From the NCBI GenBank assembly GCA_016350165.1, contig CP066225.1, forward strand, positions 744,001 through 808,000: a DNA stretch of 64,000 bases, read 5' to 3'. The position numbers and the translations under genes are program-made. The notes beneath the pieces were generated by a model. The model searched no databases and was not told the origin of the DNA. It saw only the letters and a list, made by a program, of their open reading frames with translations. This DNA is from Planctomycetota bacterium (GTDB lineage Bacteria; Planctomycetota; Phycisphaerae; Phycisphaerales; Phycisphaeraceae). The first letter of the stretch is position 1. Each line of letters starts with the position of its first letter. Positions 1-8,310 of the stretch are shown here, piece by piece.

Positions 1-1405
1 GTGCGTGACGAAACAGACATGAATGAGGCGTCGGCTAATATGCGGCCTAATCGCATCATAGAGAATGGTTCATCGACGGCTTTAGGTGTCATGCTGAGAT
101 ATGGTACGACTTCACTAATGGTGATGGCGAGGGCGCCGATGACGAGGAGTGAGACGGTTGTTGTGAGAACGATTTTTGAGTGAAGCGAGAGACGGCGTGG
201 CGTGAGGTCGACTGGTGGTAGGTTCGTGAAGCGTGTCGGGTTGTTTTTGCGATCACGATAGCGGTATCTGGCCATGGCGTAGAGGTTGCCAAGGACAGGG
301 AAGCCGAGGCCGCCGAGGATGATGAGTGGGATGATGACGAGGAAGATGCCGGGGTTGAAGCGGTAGTAGAAAAATGAGTCGCCGGTGATGTCGAAACCCG
401 CATTGCAAAAGGCTGAGATTGAGTGGAAGTATGACATGCCGAGGCGTTGTAGGAACGTGAGTGGTTCGCCAAAGGAATCTGGTGAGGGACCCCACATTGG
501 GAGTAGGAGGAATGCACCGATGGTTTCGAAGGCGATAGTGGTGATGACAATGAAGCGAACGAATGAGGTGATCTTGTGCATGGGTTGATCGGAGAGCATT
601 TGAGAGAGTGAGACGTTTTCTTTGAGGGAGAGTGAGCGGCCGAGCATGAGAGCGAACATGGAGGCAAAGATGATGATTCCGAGTCCGCCAAGTTGGATGA
701 AGATGACGATGATGGTTTGGCCGAAGGGTGTGAAATCGATGGCTGTGTTTTTGACGGCGAGGCCTGTGACGCAAACGGCTGAGGTCATGGTAAAGAGTGC
801 GTCTAACCAAGAGATAGACTCAGTTGTAGCAGAAGGGAGTTTAAGGAGCGGCGTACCGATGGTAATGAGAGCAAAGAACGAGAGAGGGAGCAGGAGTGCT
901 GGGCGTTTAAGTTTGCGAGCGAGGGCTGAGTTGAGACGCCAGAGTTCGGTGGCGGTGAGAGTAATCGTGGTGAATTCGAGGATTGGCCACCCGTTTGCAT
1001 TGCCTGCGAGGTGGAGGATGATGCCGAGGATTGTGACGGAAATGAATGAGTAGTCGATCCAACTCATACGACGATCGGAAGCATTTTTGCGTTTGATGGA
1101 GACGTGGATAACGTCGTACCAATAGATTGCGAGGAAGAGGAACTGGAGGAGGCGTGTGAGCATGATATAGAGTTGCTCGTCGGACTCCTGGAGGATGTGA
1201 GCCATTGAGTTGAGGGCCCAATCGGGGAGTGGCGGCGAGTAGAAGCCGTGAACGAGGACGGAACCCGTGACGGTGATGAGGAGAATGAGAAGGCGGAAGA
1301 GGAGACGTGAGATTGGGAGTGGAGTTGTGGTGATGAATTGATGCAGACGAGGAGGTGCTGCAGCTGAGGGATCTGGTGAATCGGGTTGTGTGTCGAGTCG
1401 TGTCA
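1..1405 (-). CDS. TrkH/KtrB-type potassium uptake membrane protein (3' end cut by window)
   Basis: The frame opens at the ATG at 1405-1403 and stays open to base 1, so 468 residues are seen and the C-terminus lies outside the window. It encodes a hydrophobic multi-pass protein. A first pore-loop motif, TSAVCVTGLAV, and a second, SAFCNAGFDI followed by GDSFF, are diagnostic of the TrkH/KtrB family, in which four such loops form the K+ selectivity filter. About 200 residues with extra membrane segments precede the first pore loop, so this is the long form of the family. These proteins normally work with a cytosolic TrkA/KtrA NAD-binding subunit, which is not visible here and may lie beyond the left edge. 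The TPR lipoprotein gene upstream on the same strand ends in a terminator, so this gene probably has its own promoter. Confidence 0.88.
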
Positions 1406-1497
1406 TGGTGTTATGCCGAGAATGAACAATGATGCGCACTACAGGGTTGCACGGCGGCTATTGTATGTTGAGATTGTGGGGTGTGCTGTTTATGTAA

Positions 1498-1523
1498 AAC
1501 GCCTACAGAAAACTGCAGGCGTT
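1498..1523 (-). terminator. Rho-independent terminator after the TPR lipoprotein gene
   Basis: An 11-bp stem (with one G-U wobble on the minus-strand transcript) and a 4-nt loop are followed by a short T run on the minus strand. It sits about 26 bases beyond the stop of the gene ending at 1550. Confidence 0.8.
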
Positions 1524-1549
1524 GTTTGTTTTGATGTCAGATTGTGGAT

Positions 1550-2242
1550 TTAGCGGAGGATGGCTGGTTTTGGGGGAGCGAGTTTGATGGTTGGGCCGGG
1601 GACGATGCTGTATGAACGGAGTTTGTCTGCGAGGCCGAGGTGGTTTGGCTTGATGTAGTATGCGTAGCGAAGTGAGACGATCGTGTTTTCGATGTCGTTG
1701 AGTGACTCGTAGTAATTGGCGATGGCGATGTATGGGGTTGGGTCGCCTTCAGGTGCGAAGTGTGCGGCTTTTTTGAAAGCGATGATAGCTTCGTCGGCTG
1801 CCCCGATTTTGCCGAGGTATTTTGCTTGGCGGATGTAGTCGCGTGAGTGGCCGTAGTAGTCGGCTTGGCGTTTGAGGAAAGCGGTGAGGTTTTCGTAGCG
1901 ATCTTGCTGGAAGTAAGCTTCAGCGATGCCGTCGAGGATCTTTGATGCAAACTCTTTGTCGTCACGCTTGATGGTGTAGGCTTTTTCGAAAGCGAGTTGA
2001 GCTTCGAGTGGTTTGCCTAGCTTGAGGTTGATTTTGCCAAGTTCGTATTGAGCGAGTGCATCGTTTGGTTCGTTGACAGCTGCTGAGGCGTAGAGGTCGT
2101 GAGCGGATTGGAGGTCACCGTTGTAGGCGGCCATGCGTGCCTCGTTGCGGATGCGATAGTTGTTCGGCGGGAGTGTACAGCCGATGAGCGTGAGGGTAAG
2201 AATCACGAGTAGGACGGGTGATAATTTGCTGATCGAAGTCAT
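1550..2242 (-). CDS. TPR-repeat lipoprotein
   Basis: The product has 230 residues. The N-terminus is a lipoprotein signal peptide: hydrophobic residues 8-20 and then a lipobox ending LIGC, which makes Cys22 the likely lipidated residue. The rest is helical tetratricopeptide-type repeats, for example the stretch NEPNDALAQYELGKINLKLG and a later unit with AIIAFKKAAHFAPEGD. TPR lipoproteins act as protein-interaction scaffolds on the periplasmic side of a membrane. The partner here is unknown. A terminator follows directly, so the gene looks monocistronic. The tail is rich in Pro, Leu and Ala. Family assignment is good; the specific role cannot be told. Confidence 0.8.
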   Translation of the reverse strand: MTSISKLSPVLLVILTLTLIGCTLPPNNYRIRNEARMAAYNGDLQSAHDLYASAAVNEPNDALAQYELGKINLKLGKPLEAQLAFEKAYTIKRDDKEFASKILDGIAEAYFQQDRYENLTAFLKRQADYYGHSRDYIRQAKYLGKIGAADEAIIAFKKAAHFAPEGDPTPYIAIANYYESLNDIENTIVSLRYAYYIKPNHLGLADKLRSYSIVPGPTIKLAPPKPAILR

Positions 2243-2446
2243 GTGTCATTCCTTCCTTGGTGGGAGAACTGATACCATGATAAGGAATTCTGAGAAACTG
2301 GGTAGAGTTTGGACGAATGAATGGGAGTTTTCACGATATGAAGAGAGATTCGAGGGGATTTAGGGGGGAAAGAGAGGTGATTCGGGACTATATTGGAATT
2401 GAGGGGGTGGTGGGATGTGGAAGAAGGGGTGTGTGAAGGAGCATGA

Positions 2447-2866
2447 GTGATTATGGAAAAATTGCCGAGCGTACTGCTGAGACATGAGACGGATGAGGGT
2501 GCTCATTTTGATTGGCTGCTGGGCGTGCCGGGGGTTCGGTATGGTGAGGGTGCGAAGAATGGTGAAGAGGCCCGGCTATGGACATGGCGAATCGAGGTGG
2601 GGAGTGATGGCTGGGAGATGGGAAAACGGTATGAAATGGTGCGGAATTTTGATCATCGTGAGACGTATTTGACGTATGAGGGTGAGATCAGCGGGGGAAG
2701 AGGTATGGTGGTGCGTGTGGATGAGGGGGAGCATGAGGTAGTGAGTTGGCGTGAACAGCGAATTGAGACTCGATTACGATTTGAAAAATTTGTTGGGATT
2801 GCGGAATTACGGTGCATTAAGGGGGAGTATTGGTGCGTTGTATTTCATGAAGCTGAAAGAATTTAG
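2447..2866 (+). CDS. Stand-alone LigD-type 3'-phosphoesterase domain protein
   Basis: About 139 residues. The pattern LPSVLLRHETDEGAHFDWLL, then TWRI, FDHRETYLTYEG and SGGRGMVVRVD, resembles the small N-terminal phosphoesterase (PE) domain of bacterial NHEJ ligase LigD. In that family the domain trims 3'-phosphates and ribonucleotides from broken DNA ends. The expected His and Asp near the start (RHET...HFDW) and the DHRETYLTYEG block are present. No ligase or polymerase domain and no Ku gene is attached. Start choice: the Shine-Dalgarno-like GAAGGA at 2435-2440 is 6 nt before a GTG at 2447; an in-frame ATG at 2453 is the alternative. The sequence is unusually rich in Gly, Glu, Arg and Trp. 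Confidence 0.62.
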   Translation: MIMEKLPSVLLRHETDEGAHFDWLLGVPGVRYGEGAKNGEEARLWTWRIEVGSDGWEMGKRYEMVRNFDHRETYLTYEGEISGGRGMVVRVDEGEHEVVSWREQRIETRLRFEKFVGIAELRCIKGEYWCVVFHEAERI

Positions 2867-3072
2867 ACGGGGAAGAGAAAAAACAATTTACTCTTGTTTG
2901 ATTGACGTGTGGCGATTACATTGGGGAGAGAATTTAAGTTCGATTTAGAGCGTTCCGGGATTGTTGAAGAACATATAACGCATTGAACATTTTTTAGATT
3001 TCTTTGAATTCTATTCAGTGACATATTGTGATAAGTCTAATCGTAAGTTAGTAGTGCATCCAGAGGAGCAAT

Positions 3073-3531
3073 ATGATGGCGGATCAAGAGCATATGGGTC
3101 AAACAACGGATGATGATTTGTTGGCGGGCGCGATACCTATTTCTGCAGAAGATATGGTTGAAGAGGCGGAGGATGATATTCTGACGCCGATTGATGTTTC
3201 AGAGCCATTGGATATCGGCAAGAAAGAAGTGACAAAGCCGGCATTAATTGATGGCAATGTTGTCGGATCGAGTAAGATTCGCACGTTCCAATCAGATCAG
3301 TTACACAAAGATGAATGGACACGTGAGACGAACAGTGATGGTACTGGTGCATCTCACTGTAAAACGTTCTTTGCAAAACTTCGTCAAGACGCGATCCATC
3401 ACTTAGACGACCAGATCAATACATGGCTGGACGAACACCCTGAGTATGAAGTAAAGTTTTCAACTTCGTGCGTCGGCAAATTGGTTGGCAAGACCAATGA
3501 AGATGCGGTGTTTATGACAGTCTGGGTGTGA
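3073..3531 (+). CDS. Conserved hypothetical protein with acidic N-terminus
   Basis: The product has 152 residues. Residues 1-60 are acidic and probably disordered. From about residue 68 a compact domain begins with KIRTF and continues through SHCKTFFAKLR, DDQINTWLDEHPEYEVKFS and ending MTVWV. I recall similar domains in other planctomycete proteins but know no function. AGAGGAG lies just before the start. Two adjacent ATGs (3073 and 3076) are possible. A strong terminator follows the stop, so the gene is probably monocistronic. Confidence 0.6.
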   Translation: MMADQEHMGQTTDDDLLAGAIPISAEDMVEEAEDDILTPIDVSEPLDIGKKEVTKPALIDGNVVGSSKIRTFQSDQLHKDEWTRETNSDGTGASHCKTFFAKLRQDAIHHLDDQINTWLDEHPEYEVKFSTSCVGKLVGKTNEDAVFMTVWV

Positions 3532-3556
3532 TTGAAGCTAAGAACAGATATATGGG

Positions 3557-3585
3557 AAAGGCAGCTAAAATTAGCTGCCTTTTTT
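3557..3585 (+). terminator. Rho-independent terminator
   Basis: An 11-bp perfect stem (AAAGGCAGCTA and its complement) with a 4-nt loop runs into a T-rich tail, 26 bases after the stop of the 152-residue hypothetical gene. Confidence 0.88.
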
Positions 3586-3617
3586 GTGGTTTGGAGGTAT
3601 TGATTTGAATGATCACA

Positions 3618-4040
3618 TCATAAATGTTGATCATGGTATTGCTTTGATTCTTCAATCGCAGCATTCGTTTGTGTTTTATTGAAATCAAAAATCAGTGATG
3701 GAATTGCAAACGATACTACATAAACAGTAATAACAATCATGTACCATGGCCAAGTTAATTCAAACATTTTTGCAAGATTGGCCTCAAATCGATAAGACAT
3801 TACAACAGTCACGTAAACTAGTTGGATTAGCTGAAACATCGTAGAAAAGAGTAGCGTTCGTAGCCACCAGGGGGATTTCATTTTTTCGTTAACGCAACAA
3901 GCGCAAAGTGAACCTGTGAATATTTGAGCCATGATTAGAAATAGAACGCAGCCAGAACTTTTATTCGACATGTAACACAAAACAGTAAAAACCAAGCACC
4001 AAATCAACAGCATATAAACTATGGATCGGTAGTTTTTCAT
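3618..4040 (-). CDS. Small multi-pass membrane protein, unknown function
   Basis: From the ATG at 4040 the product is 140 residues with about four hydrophobic segments (near residues 5-25, 30-50, 60-80 and 95-120) and a hydrophilic tail. The frame is open further upstream, but that part overlaps the end of the ROK gene and looks non-membrane, rich in His and Arg, so the internal start MKNYRSIVYML is preferred. Base composition is AT-rich compared with its neighbours. No family is recognised. Confidence 0.5.
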   Translation of the reverse strand: MKNYRSIVYMLLIWCLVFTVLCYMSNKSSGCVLFLIMAQIFTGSLCACCVNEKMKSPWWLRTLLFSTMFQLIQLVYVTVVMSYRFEANLAKMFELTWPWYMIVITVYVVSFAIPSLIFDFNKTQTNAAIEESKQYHDQHL

Positions 4041-4081
4041 GTTGTGAATCGTGTTGGCTAGCAAGGTAGTTTTCTGTGTAG

Positions 4082-5218
4082 CTAGACTTCGATTGGCTTT
4101 TGTGGCTCTGTGATGATGCCGCCCCAATCGTTGCAGTAGAGACGTGTGAGGCCAAGCCAACCGGCGGTTTCTGCGTTACGTGCGGCGGGTTGATCCCAAA
4201 GATCTATTTTTACGCGGTCAACGATGTTCATCAGTAACAAACCACGGACTTGGCGGAGAAGTGTGTCGGTGAATGTTGGGTAACGTGTGAGTTCGCTGAC
4301 AAGTACGAGGCGGTGCGGACGAACGAAGTTAACTGCATTAGCGATGGCGGCTGTAAGATGTTTAATTGCGAGTTCGAGTGATGGGTTATTGTTGCCAAAG
4401 ACGGCAGCTTGTTCGAGGAGAGTTGCGGGGTTGTCTGGATTATGCTGATGAAGGAAGTTGGTTGAGACGATGCGTTCAAGACAACCTTTGTGACCACAAT
4501 AGCATTGTTCGGTTTCGGTGAAGAAGCGTGTGTGGCCGAGTTCATTTGCTGAGAGGACACAGCCTCGGTTTGGCTTACCTTCGATGAGCATCGCTGAACC
4601 AATGGCGCCGTCATTTACAGAAACAAGAAGGAGGTCTTCACTAAGTTCAGCTTGGTGCGTGAGGACCCAACGTGCAGCGAGAGCGTGCATGTCGTTATCG
4701 AAAAGGATGGGTAAATGGTTAGCGGCTTCAGAGATGGGCGCGAGACTGATACCACCCCTACCCTGTAAAGCGGAGCTGAAGAGGATGGTTTGTTTTTCTG
4801 GGTCGATGTGACCTGTGACATTGGCTGAGACGAAGAGTGTATTGGGGTCGATGATGCTTTTGAGGAGCTGGCATGCGGTGGGGATGGCATGCTCTGAGGA
4901 TTCGATTTTTTTGACTTCGAGTCGGCCGATGAGTTGACCTTTGAGATTGACTTTGCAGACGGAGACCTGGCCACGTCGGAGTGAGAGGCCGACGATATGG
5001 CGGTTGTGTGGGTCAATTTCGAGTGGGATTCTGGGGCGTCCTGCTTTTGAGGCTTGAGGTGCACCTTCGCAGATGATCTGGCGTTCGATGAGATCGTTGA
5101 CGATTTGGCCGACACCATTGGGGGTGAGGCCGGTCTTTTTGTGGAGTTCCCAGCGGCTGAGGCCACCTTCGCGCCAGAGGTGCTGAAGAATTTGCTGTTG
5201 TCGAGCCCGAATCTGCAT
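4082..5218 (-). CDS. ROK-family transcriptional repressor (NagC/Mlc/XylR-like)
   Basis: The product has 378 residues. Residues 5-52 are a winged helix-turn-helix (QQQILQHLWREGGLSRWELH...LTPNGVGQIVNDL). The rest is a ROK sugar-kinase-like fold. It has the signature zinc site of ROK repressors: a His in GHTRF followed by CYCGHKGCLE. A typical DN motif (FDNDMHALAARW) lies in the sugar-binding domain. Members of this family bind an (amino)sugar or sugar phosphate and release DNA. The gene is divergent from the NagB-deacetylase operon, with two AT-rich palindromes in the gap, so it is very likely the local repressor responding to an amino-sugar metabolite. The ligand is inferred from context only. 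Confidence 0.88.
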   Translation of the reverse strand: MQIRARQQQILQHLWREGGLSRWELHKKTGLTPNGVGQIVNDLIERQIICEGAPQASKAGRPRIPLEIDPHNRHIVGLSLRRGQVSVCKVNLKGQLIGRLEVKKIESSEHAIPTACQLLKSIIDPNTLFVSANVTGHIDPEKQTILFSSALQGRGGISLAPISEAANHLPILFDNDMHALAARWVLTHQAELSEDLLLVSVNDGAIGSAMLIEGKPNRGCVLSANELGHTRFFTETEQCYCGHKGCLERIVSTNFLHQHNPDNPATLLEQAAVFGNNNPSLELAIKHLTAAIANAVNFVRPHRLVLVSELTRYPTFTDTLLRQVRGLLLMNIVDRVKIDLWDQPAARNAETAGWLGLTRLYCNDWGGIITEPQKPIEV

Positions 5219-5246
5219 GGTGGTTTAAAGTCCTTAAAAGCGGTTC

Positions 5247-5273
5247 TTTATTATTTATATCGTAGTTAATAAA
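5247..5273. promoter_or_regulatory. Candidate ROK-repressor operator 1
   Basis: A perfect inverted repeat TTTATTA-N13-TAATAAA lies 29 bases upstream of the ROK start codon. Spaced TTATT/AATAA half-sites are the general form of NagC/Mlc-type operators. The position suggests autoregulation. Confidence 0.45.
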
Positions 5274-5327
5274 TATAGCAATGCTATTTTGAGCCAAAAA
5301 TTAACTGTTTGATGACACAAAAGCGGA

Positions 5328-5358
5328 TTGACAATTATTATTCTTATGGATAATAATT
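5328..5358 (+). promoter_or_regulatory. Sigma-70-type promoter of the NagB operon with overlapping palindrome
   Basis: A perfect -35 box TTGACA (5328-5333) is followed 17 bases later by a -10-like TAATAA (5351-5356), about 45 bases before the NagB start. The inverted repeat AATTATTAT-N8-ATAATAATT (5333-5358) covers the spacer and -10 box, which fits repression by steric block. The divergently encoded ROK protein is the obvious candidate binder. Confidence 0.65.
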
Positions 5359-5401
5359 AGTATTCATCCCCCCTGAAGTATCAATGTGAAGGAAATATGT
5401 G

Positions 5402-7366
5402 ATGAACCGGCAGCTCGATCCAACAACAGCAATGGAAAAAATGACGACTTACGTGCGTGACAATTCGACTTCGGTGAGTGCCGAAGTGGCGAATGAGATC
5501 GCGGCGCTGATCCGTGAGAAAGCTGGGAAGGGAGAGATGGCGGTGTTGGGATTGGCGACAGGCTCAACGCCAAAGGGTGTGTATCGGGAATTGATCCGGA
5601 TGCACCAAGAGGAAGGGTTATCTTTCAAGAATGTGATCACATTCAACTTGGATGAATACTTTCCGATTGAGCCTGACCATCTGCAGAGTTATGTGCGGTA
5701 CATGAATGAGCAGCTGTTTGAACATGTAGATATTGAGCCTGCGAACGTTCATGTGCCTGATGGTACGCAGGATGCGAAGGATGTGGTGAAATATTGTGCG
5801 GACTATGAAAGAAAGATTGCTGCAGCGGGTGGATTAGATTTGCAGATATTGGGCATCGGACGAACGGGTCATATTGGTTTTAACGAGCCGGGCTCTGGGG
5901 AGGAAAGTATTACGCGTATGATCTGGCTTGATGAAATTACGAGGCAAGATGCTTCGGGCGATTTCCAGAAGTTGGATAACGTGCCACACCGTGCGATTAC
6001 GATGGGTGTTGGAACGATCATGAAGGCGCAACGCGTGATTTTGATGGCATATGGTGTTGCGAAAACTTCGATCGTACAGAAGGCAATTGAAGGTGAAGTG
6101 ACGAGTGAAGTTGCGGCATCGTACTTGCAGAATCATGAGAATGCAGTGATTTATTTGGATCGCGCAGCGGCTGAATTGCTAACACGCTTTGATCGGCCTT
6201 GGCTGGTTGATCCGACATATGCGTGGGATGAGAACAGGATTATTAAGGCGACGATTTGGTTGGCAAGACGCTTAAATAAACCATTGCTGAAACTGACGGA
6301 TAAAGATTACAACAAGAACCACTTGCAGAGTTTGATTGCTGAGCATGGTCCTGCGTATGACATCAATTTGCGTGTATTCAGACAATTGCAAAGTACGATT
6401 ACAGGTTGGCCTGGTGGCAAGCCTGATAAGTTGAAGCAACCGGGCGACAGGAAATGGCCAAACGATGAAGTGTTTCCAAAGCGTATTGTACTTTTTTCGC
6501 CACACCCTGATGATGATGTGATCTCAATGGGTGGAACACAAATTCGTTTGTCAGATCAGGGACATGAAGTTCATGCTGCATATCAAACATCAGGAAATAT
6601 AGCGGTATTTGATGATGATGCGATGAAGTTTGCTGACTTTGCGTATGATTTCAACCGAATGTTTGGTATTGATAACGAGCGATCTCGTGAGATTGAATCT
6701 CATGTTGAACAATACCTGCATAACAAAGGTGTTGGTGAAAGTGACTCGACTGAAATAAGAACAATTAAGGGATTGATTAGACGATCGGAAGCGAGAGCTG
6801 GGTGTCGTTATTGTGGTATACCGGCTGATCGTGTTCACTTTTTGGACTTGCCGTTTTATGAGACAGGGCGAGTGGATAAGAAGCCGATTGGTGAAGAAGA
6901 TATTGAGATCATTCTTGAGTTCTTGAAGGATATCAAGCCACACCAGATTTATGCGGCAGGGGATTTGGCTGACCCACACGGTACGCATCGCGTGTGTTTG
7001 GATGCGGTCTTTGAAGCAGTTGATCGTTTGAAAGATGAAGAGTGGTATCAACAATGCCAGTTCTTTATGTATCGTGGCGCATGGCATGAATGGGAACCTG
7101 AGAGTATTGATATGTGTGTGCCGCTGTCGCCGATGGATGTAGAACGTAAACGGCAAGCAATTTTCAAGCATGAATCACAGAAAGATTCGGCGGTATTCCC
7201 GGGGAATGATCCGCGTGAATTTTGGCAACGTGCTGAAGAAAGAAATGCTGAAACAGCGACGTTGTATAACGCACTTGGATTACCTGAATATTCAGCAATG
7301 GAAGCGTTTGCGCTTTATACGGGTGATAAGAATTATCCAACTCGTATCAGTAAATCACAGTTGTGA
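5402..7366 (+). CDS. Glucosamine-6-phosphate deaminase-like protein fused to LmbE/PIG-L deacetylase domain
   Basis: 654 residues from the ATG at 5402, which has AAGGA about 8 nt upstream. Residues 10-270 are a NagB-type isomerase/deaminase domain with TFNLDEYFPIE and GIGRTGHIGFNEPGS. Aligned by motif to E. coli NagB, D84, H157 and E162 match the catalytic D72, H143 and E148, but the position of D141 is Thr155. Residues about 360-640 are an LmbE/PIG-L domain with the metal-binding motif PHPDDD near residue 367 and a later DPHGTH. NagB converts glucosamine-6-P to fructose-6-P and ammonia; PIG-L proteins de-N-acetylate GlcNAc conjugates. The two-domain form suggests deacetylation coupled to deamination of an amino sugar. 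First gene of the operon controlled from 5328. Confidence 0.85.
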   Translation: MNRQLDPTTAMEKMTTYVRDNSTSVSAEVANEIAALIREKAGKGEMAVLGLATGSTPKGVYRELIRMHQEEGLSFKNVITFNLDEYFPIEPDHLQSYVRYMNEQLFEHVDIEPANVHVPDGTQDAKDVVKYCADYERKIAAAGGLDLQILGIGRTGHIGFNEPGSGEESITRMIWLDEITRQDASGDFQKLDNVPHRAITMGVGTIMKAQRVILMAYGVAKTSIVQKAIEGEVTSEVAASYLQNHENAVIYLDRAAAELLTRFDRPWLVDPTYAWDENRIIKATIWLARRLNKPLLKLTDKDYNKNHLQSLIAEHGPAYDINLRVFRQLQSTITGWPGGKPDKLKQPGDRKWPNDEVFPKRIVLFSPHPDDDVISMGGTQIRLSDQGHEVHAAYQTSGNIAVFDDDAMKFADFAYDFNRMFGIDNERSREIESHVEQYLHNKGVGESDSTEIRTIKGLIRRSEARAGCRYCGIPADRVHFLDLPFYETGRVDKKPIGEEDIEIILEFLKDIKPHQIYAAGDLADPHGTHRVCLDAVFEAVDRLKDEEWYQQCQFFMYRGAWHEWEPESIDMCVPLSPMDVERKRQAIFKHESQKDSAVFPGNDPREFWQRAEERNAETATLYNALGLPEYSAMEAFALYTGDKNYPTRISKSQL

Positions 7367-7491
7367 TATTAATGTCGTGTACGTTTTGTAAATGTTCTGA
7401 AATATGTATCGATATGGACAGTGCATGCTGCTAGCATGTTGTGCTATCGGTGTGGATATAGAGTTATTGATAGCATGAAAGAGATCATTCG

Positions 7492-8310
7492 ATGAGTAAA
7501 ACAAAGAAGGCTGTGATATTAGCACGTGGTTTGGGGACACGTATGCGGAAAAGCTCTGGTGATGCAAAGATGTCGGATGAACAGGCATCGGTCGCGGCAA
7601 AGGGGATAAAGGCGTTGATCCCGATTAAGCGGCCGTTCTTGGATTACGTGATGCATAACCTGATTGAAGCTGGTTTTACTGATGTTTGCTTGGTCATTGG
7701 TGATGAGCACCAAGCTATTCGCGATTACTATGGTCGTGATGCGGGGCTTAGCAAAATCCGAGTACATTACGCAGTTCAGAAAGAACCTAAGGGAACAGCG
7801 GATGCCGTGGCTGCTGCAGAAGAATTTGCAGGTGATGATTCATTTATTGTGATCAATTCTGATAACTATTACCCACTCGATGGATTCAAAGCGCTGAATA
7901 GTGATGATGGTACGGGGCTTGTAGCGTATGACAAGCAGGTAATGATTGAAGAAAGTAATGTGGCTGTTGAACGGTTGATGGGATATGCGATCGTTGAGAC
8001 GGATGCTAATGGGAGCATGGTAGCTATTCATGAGAAACCTTCACAGGAAGTAATGGATTCGTTTGGTAAACATGCGTTACTGTCTATGAATTGTTGGCGA
8101 TTTACGAAGAGTATTTTTGAAGCATGTCGAAATATCTCGCCATCGCCTCGCGGCGAATATGAGATAACTGATGCAGTGAATTACGATATTCTGAAACTTG
8201 GAAAGTCGTACCATGTTTATGGATGCACGCAACCAGTATTGGATTTATCGTGTCAAGATGATATAGCATCAGTTGCTGAACATATTGGTGATTTGGAGGT
8301 TTCACTTTGA
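7492..8310 (+). CDS. Sugar-phosphate nucleotidyltransferase-like protein
   Basis: The product has 272 residues. The N-terminus has the nucleotide-binding signature in variant form: VILARGLGTRM, then an insertion of about 20 residues before GIKALIPI. Other recognisable parts are RPFLDYVMHNLIEAG, GTADAVAAAEEF and INSDNYYPLDG, typical of the GT-A-like nucleotidyltransferase fold that makes NDP-sugars from sugar-1-phosphates. The stop codon overlaps the start of the GHMP kinase gene, which strongly implies translational coupling. Together the pair could carry out kinase then nucleotidyl transfer on one sugar. Which sugar and nucleotide cannot be read from the sequence. Confidence 0.78.
   Translation: MSKTKKAVILARGLGTRMRKSSGDAKMSDEQASVAAKGIKALIPIKRPFLDYVMHNLIEAGFTDVCLVIGDEHQAIRDYYGRDAGLSKIRVHYAVQKEPKGTADAVAAAEEFAGDDSFIVINSDNYYPLDGFKALNSDDGTGLVAYDKQVMIEESNVAVERLMGYAIVETDANGSMVAIHEKPSQEVMDSFGKHALLSMNCWRFTKSIFEACRNISPSPRGEYEITDAVNYDILKLGKSYHVYGCTQPVLDLSCQDDIASVAEHIGDLEVSL

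Noticed and set aside
89-1221. Several open frames on the minus strand inside the potassium transporter
   Set aside because: They are Ser/His/Arg-rich shadows. The true frame is the hydrophobic one with the TrkH pore-loop motifs starting at 1405.
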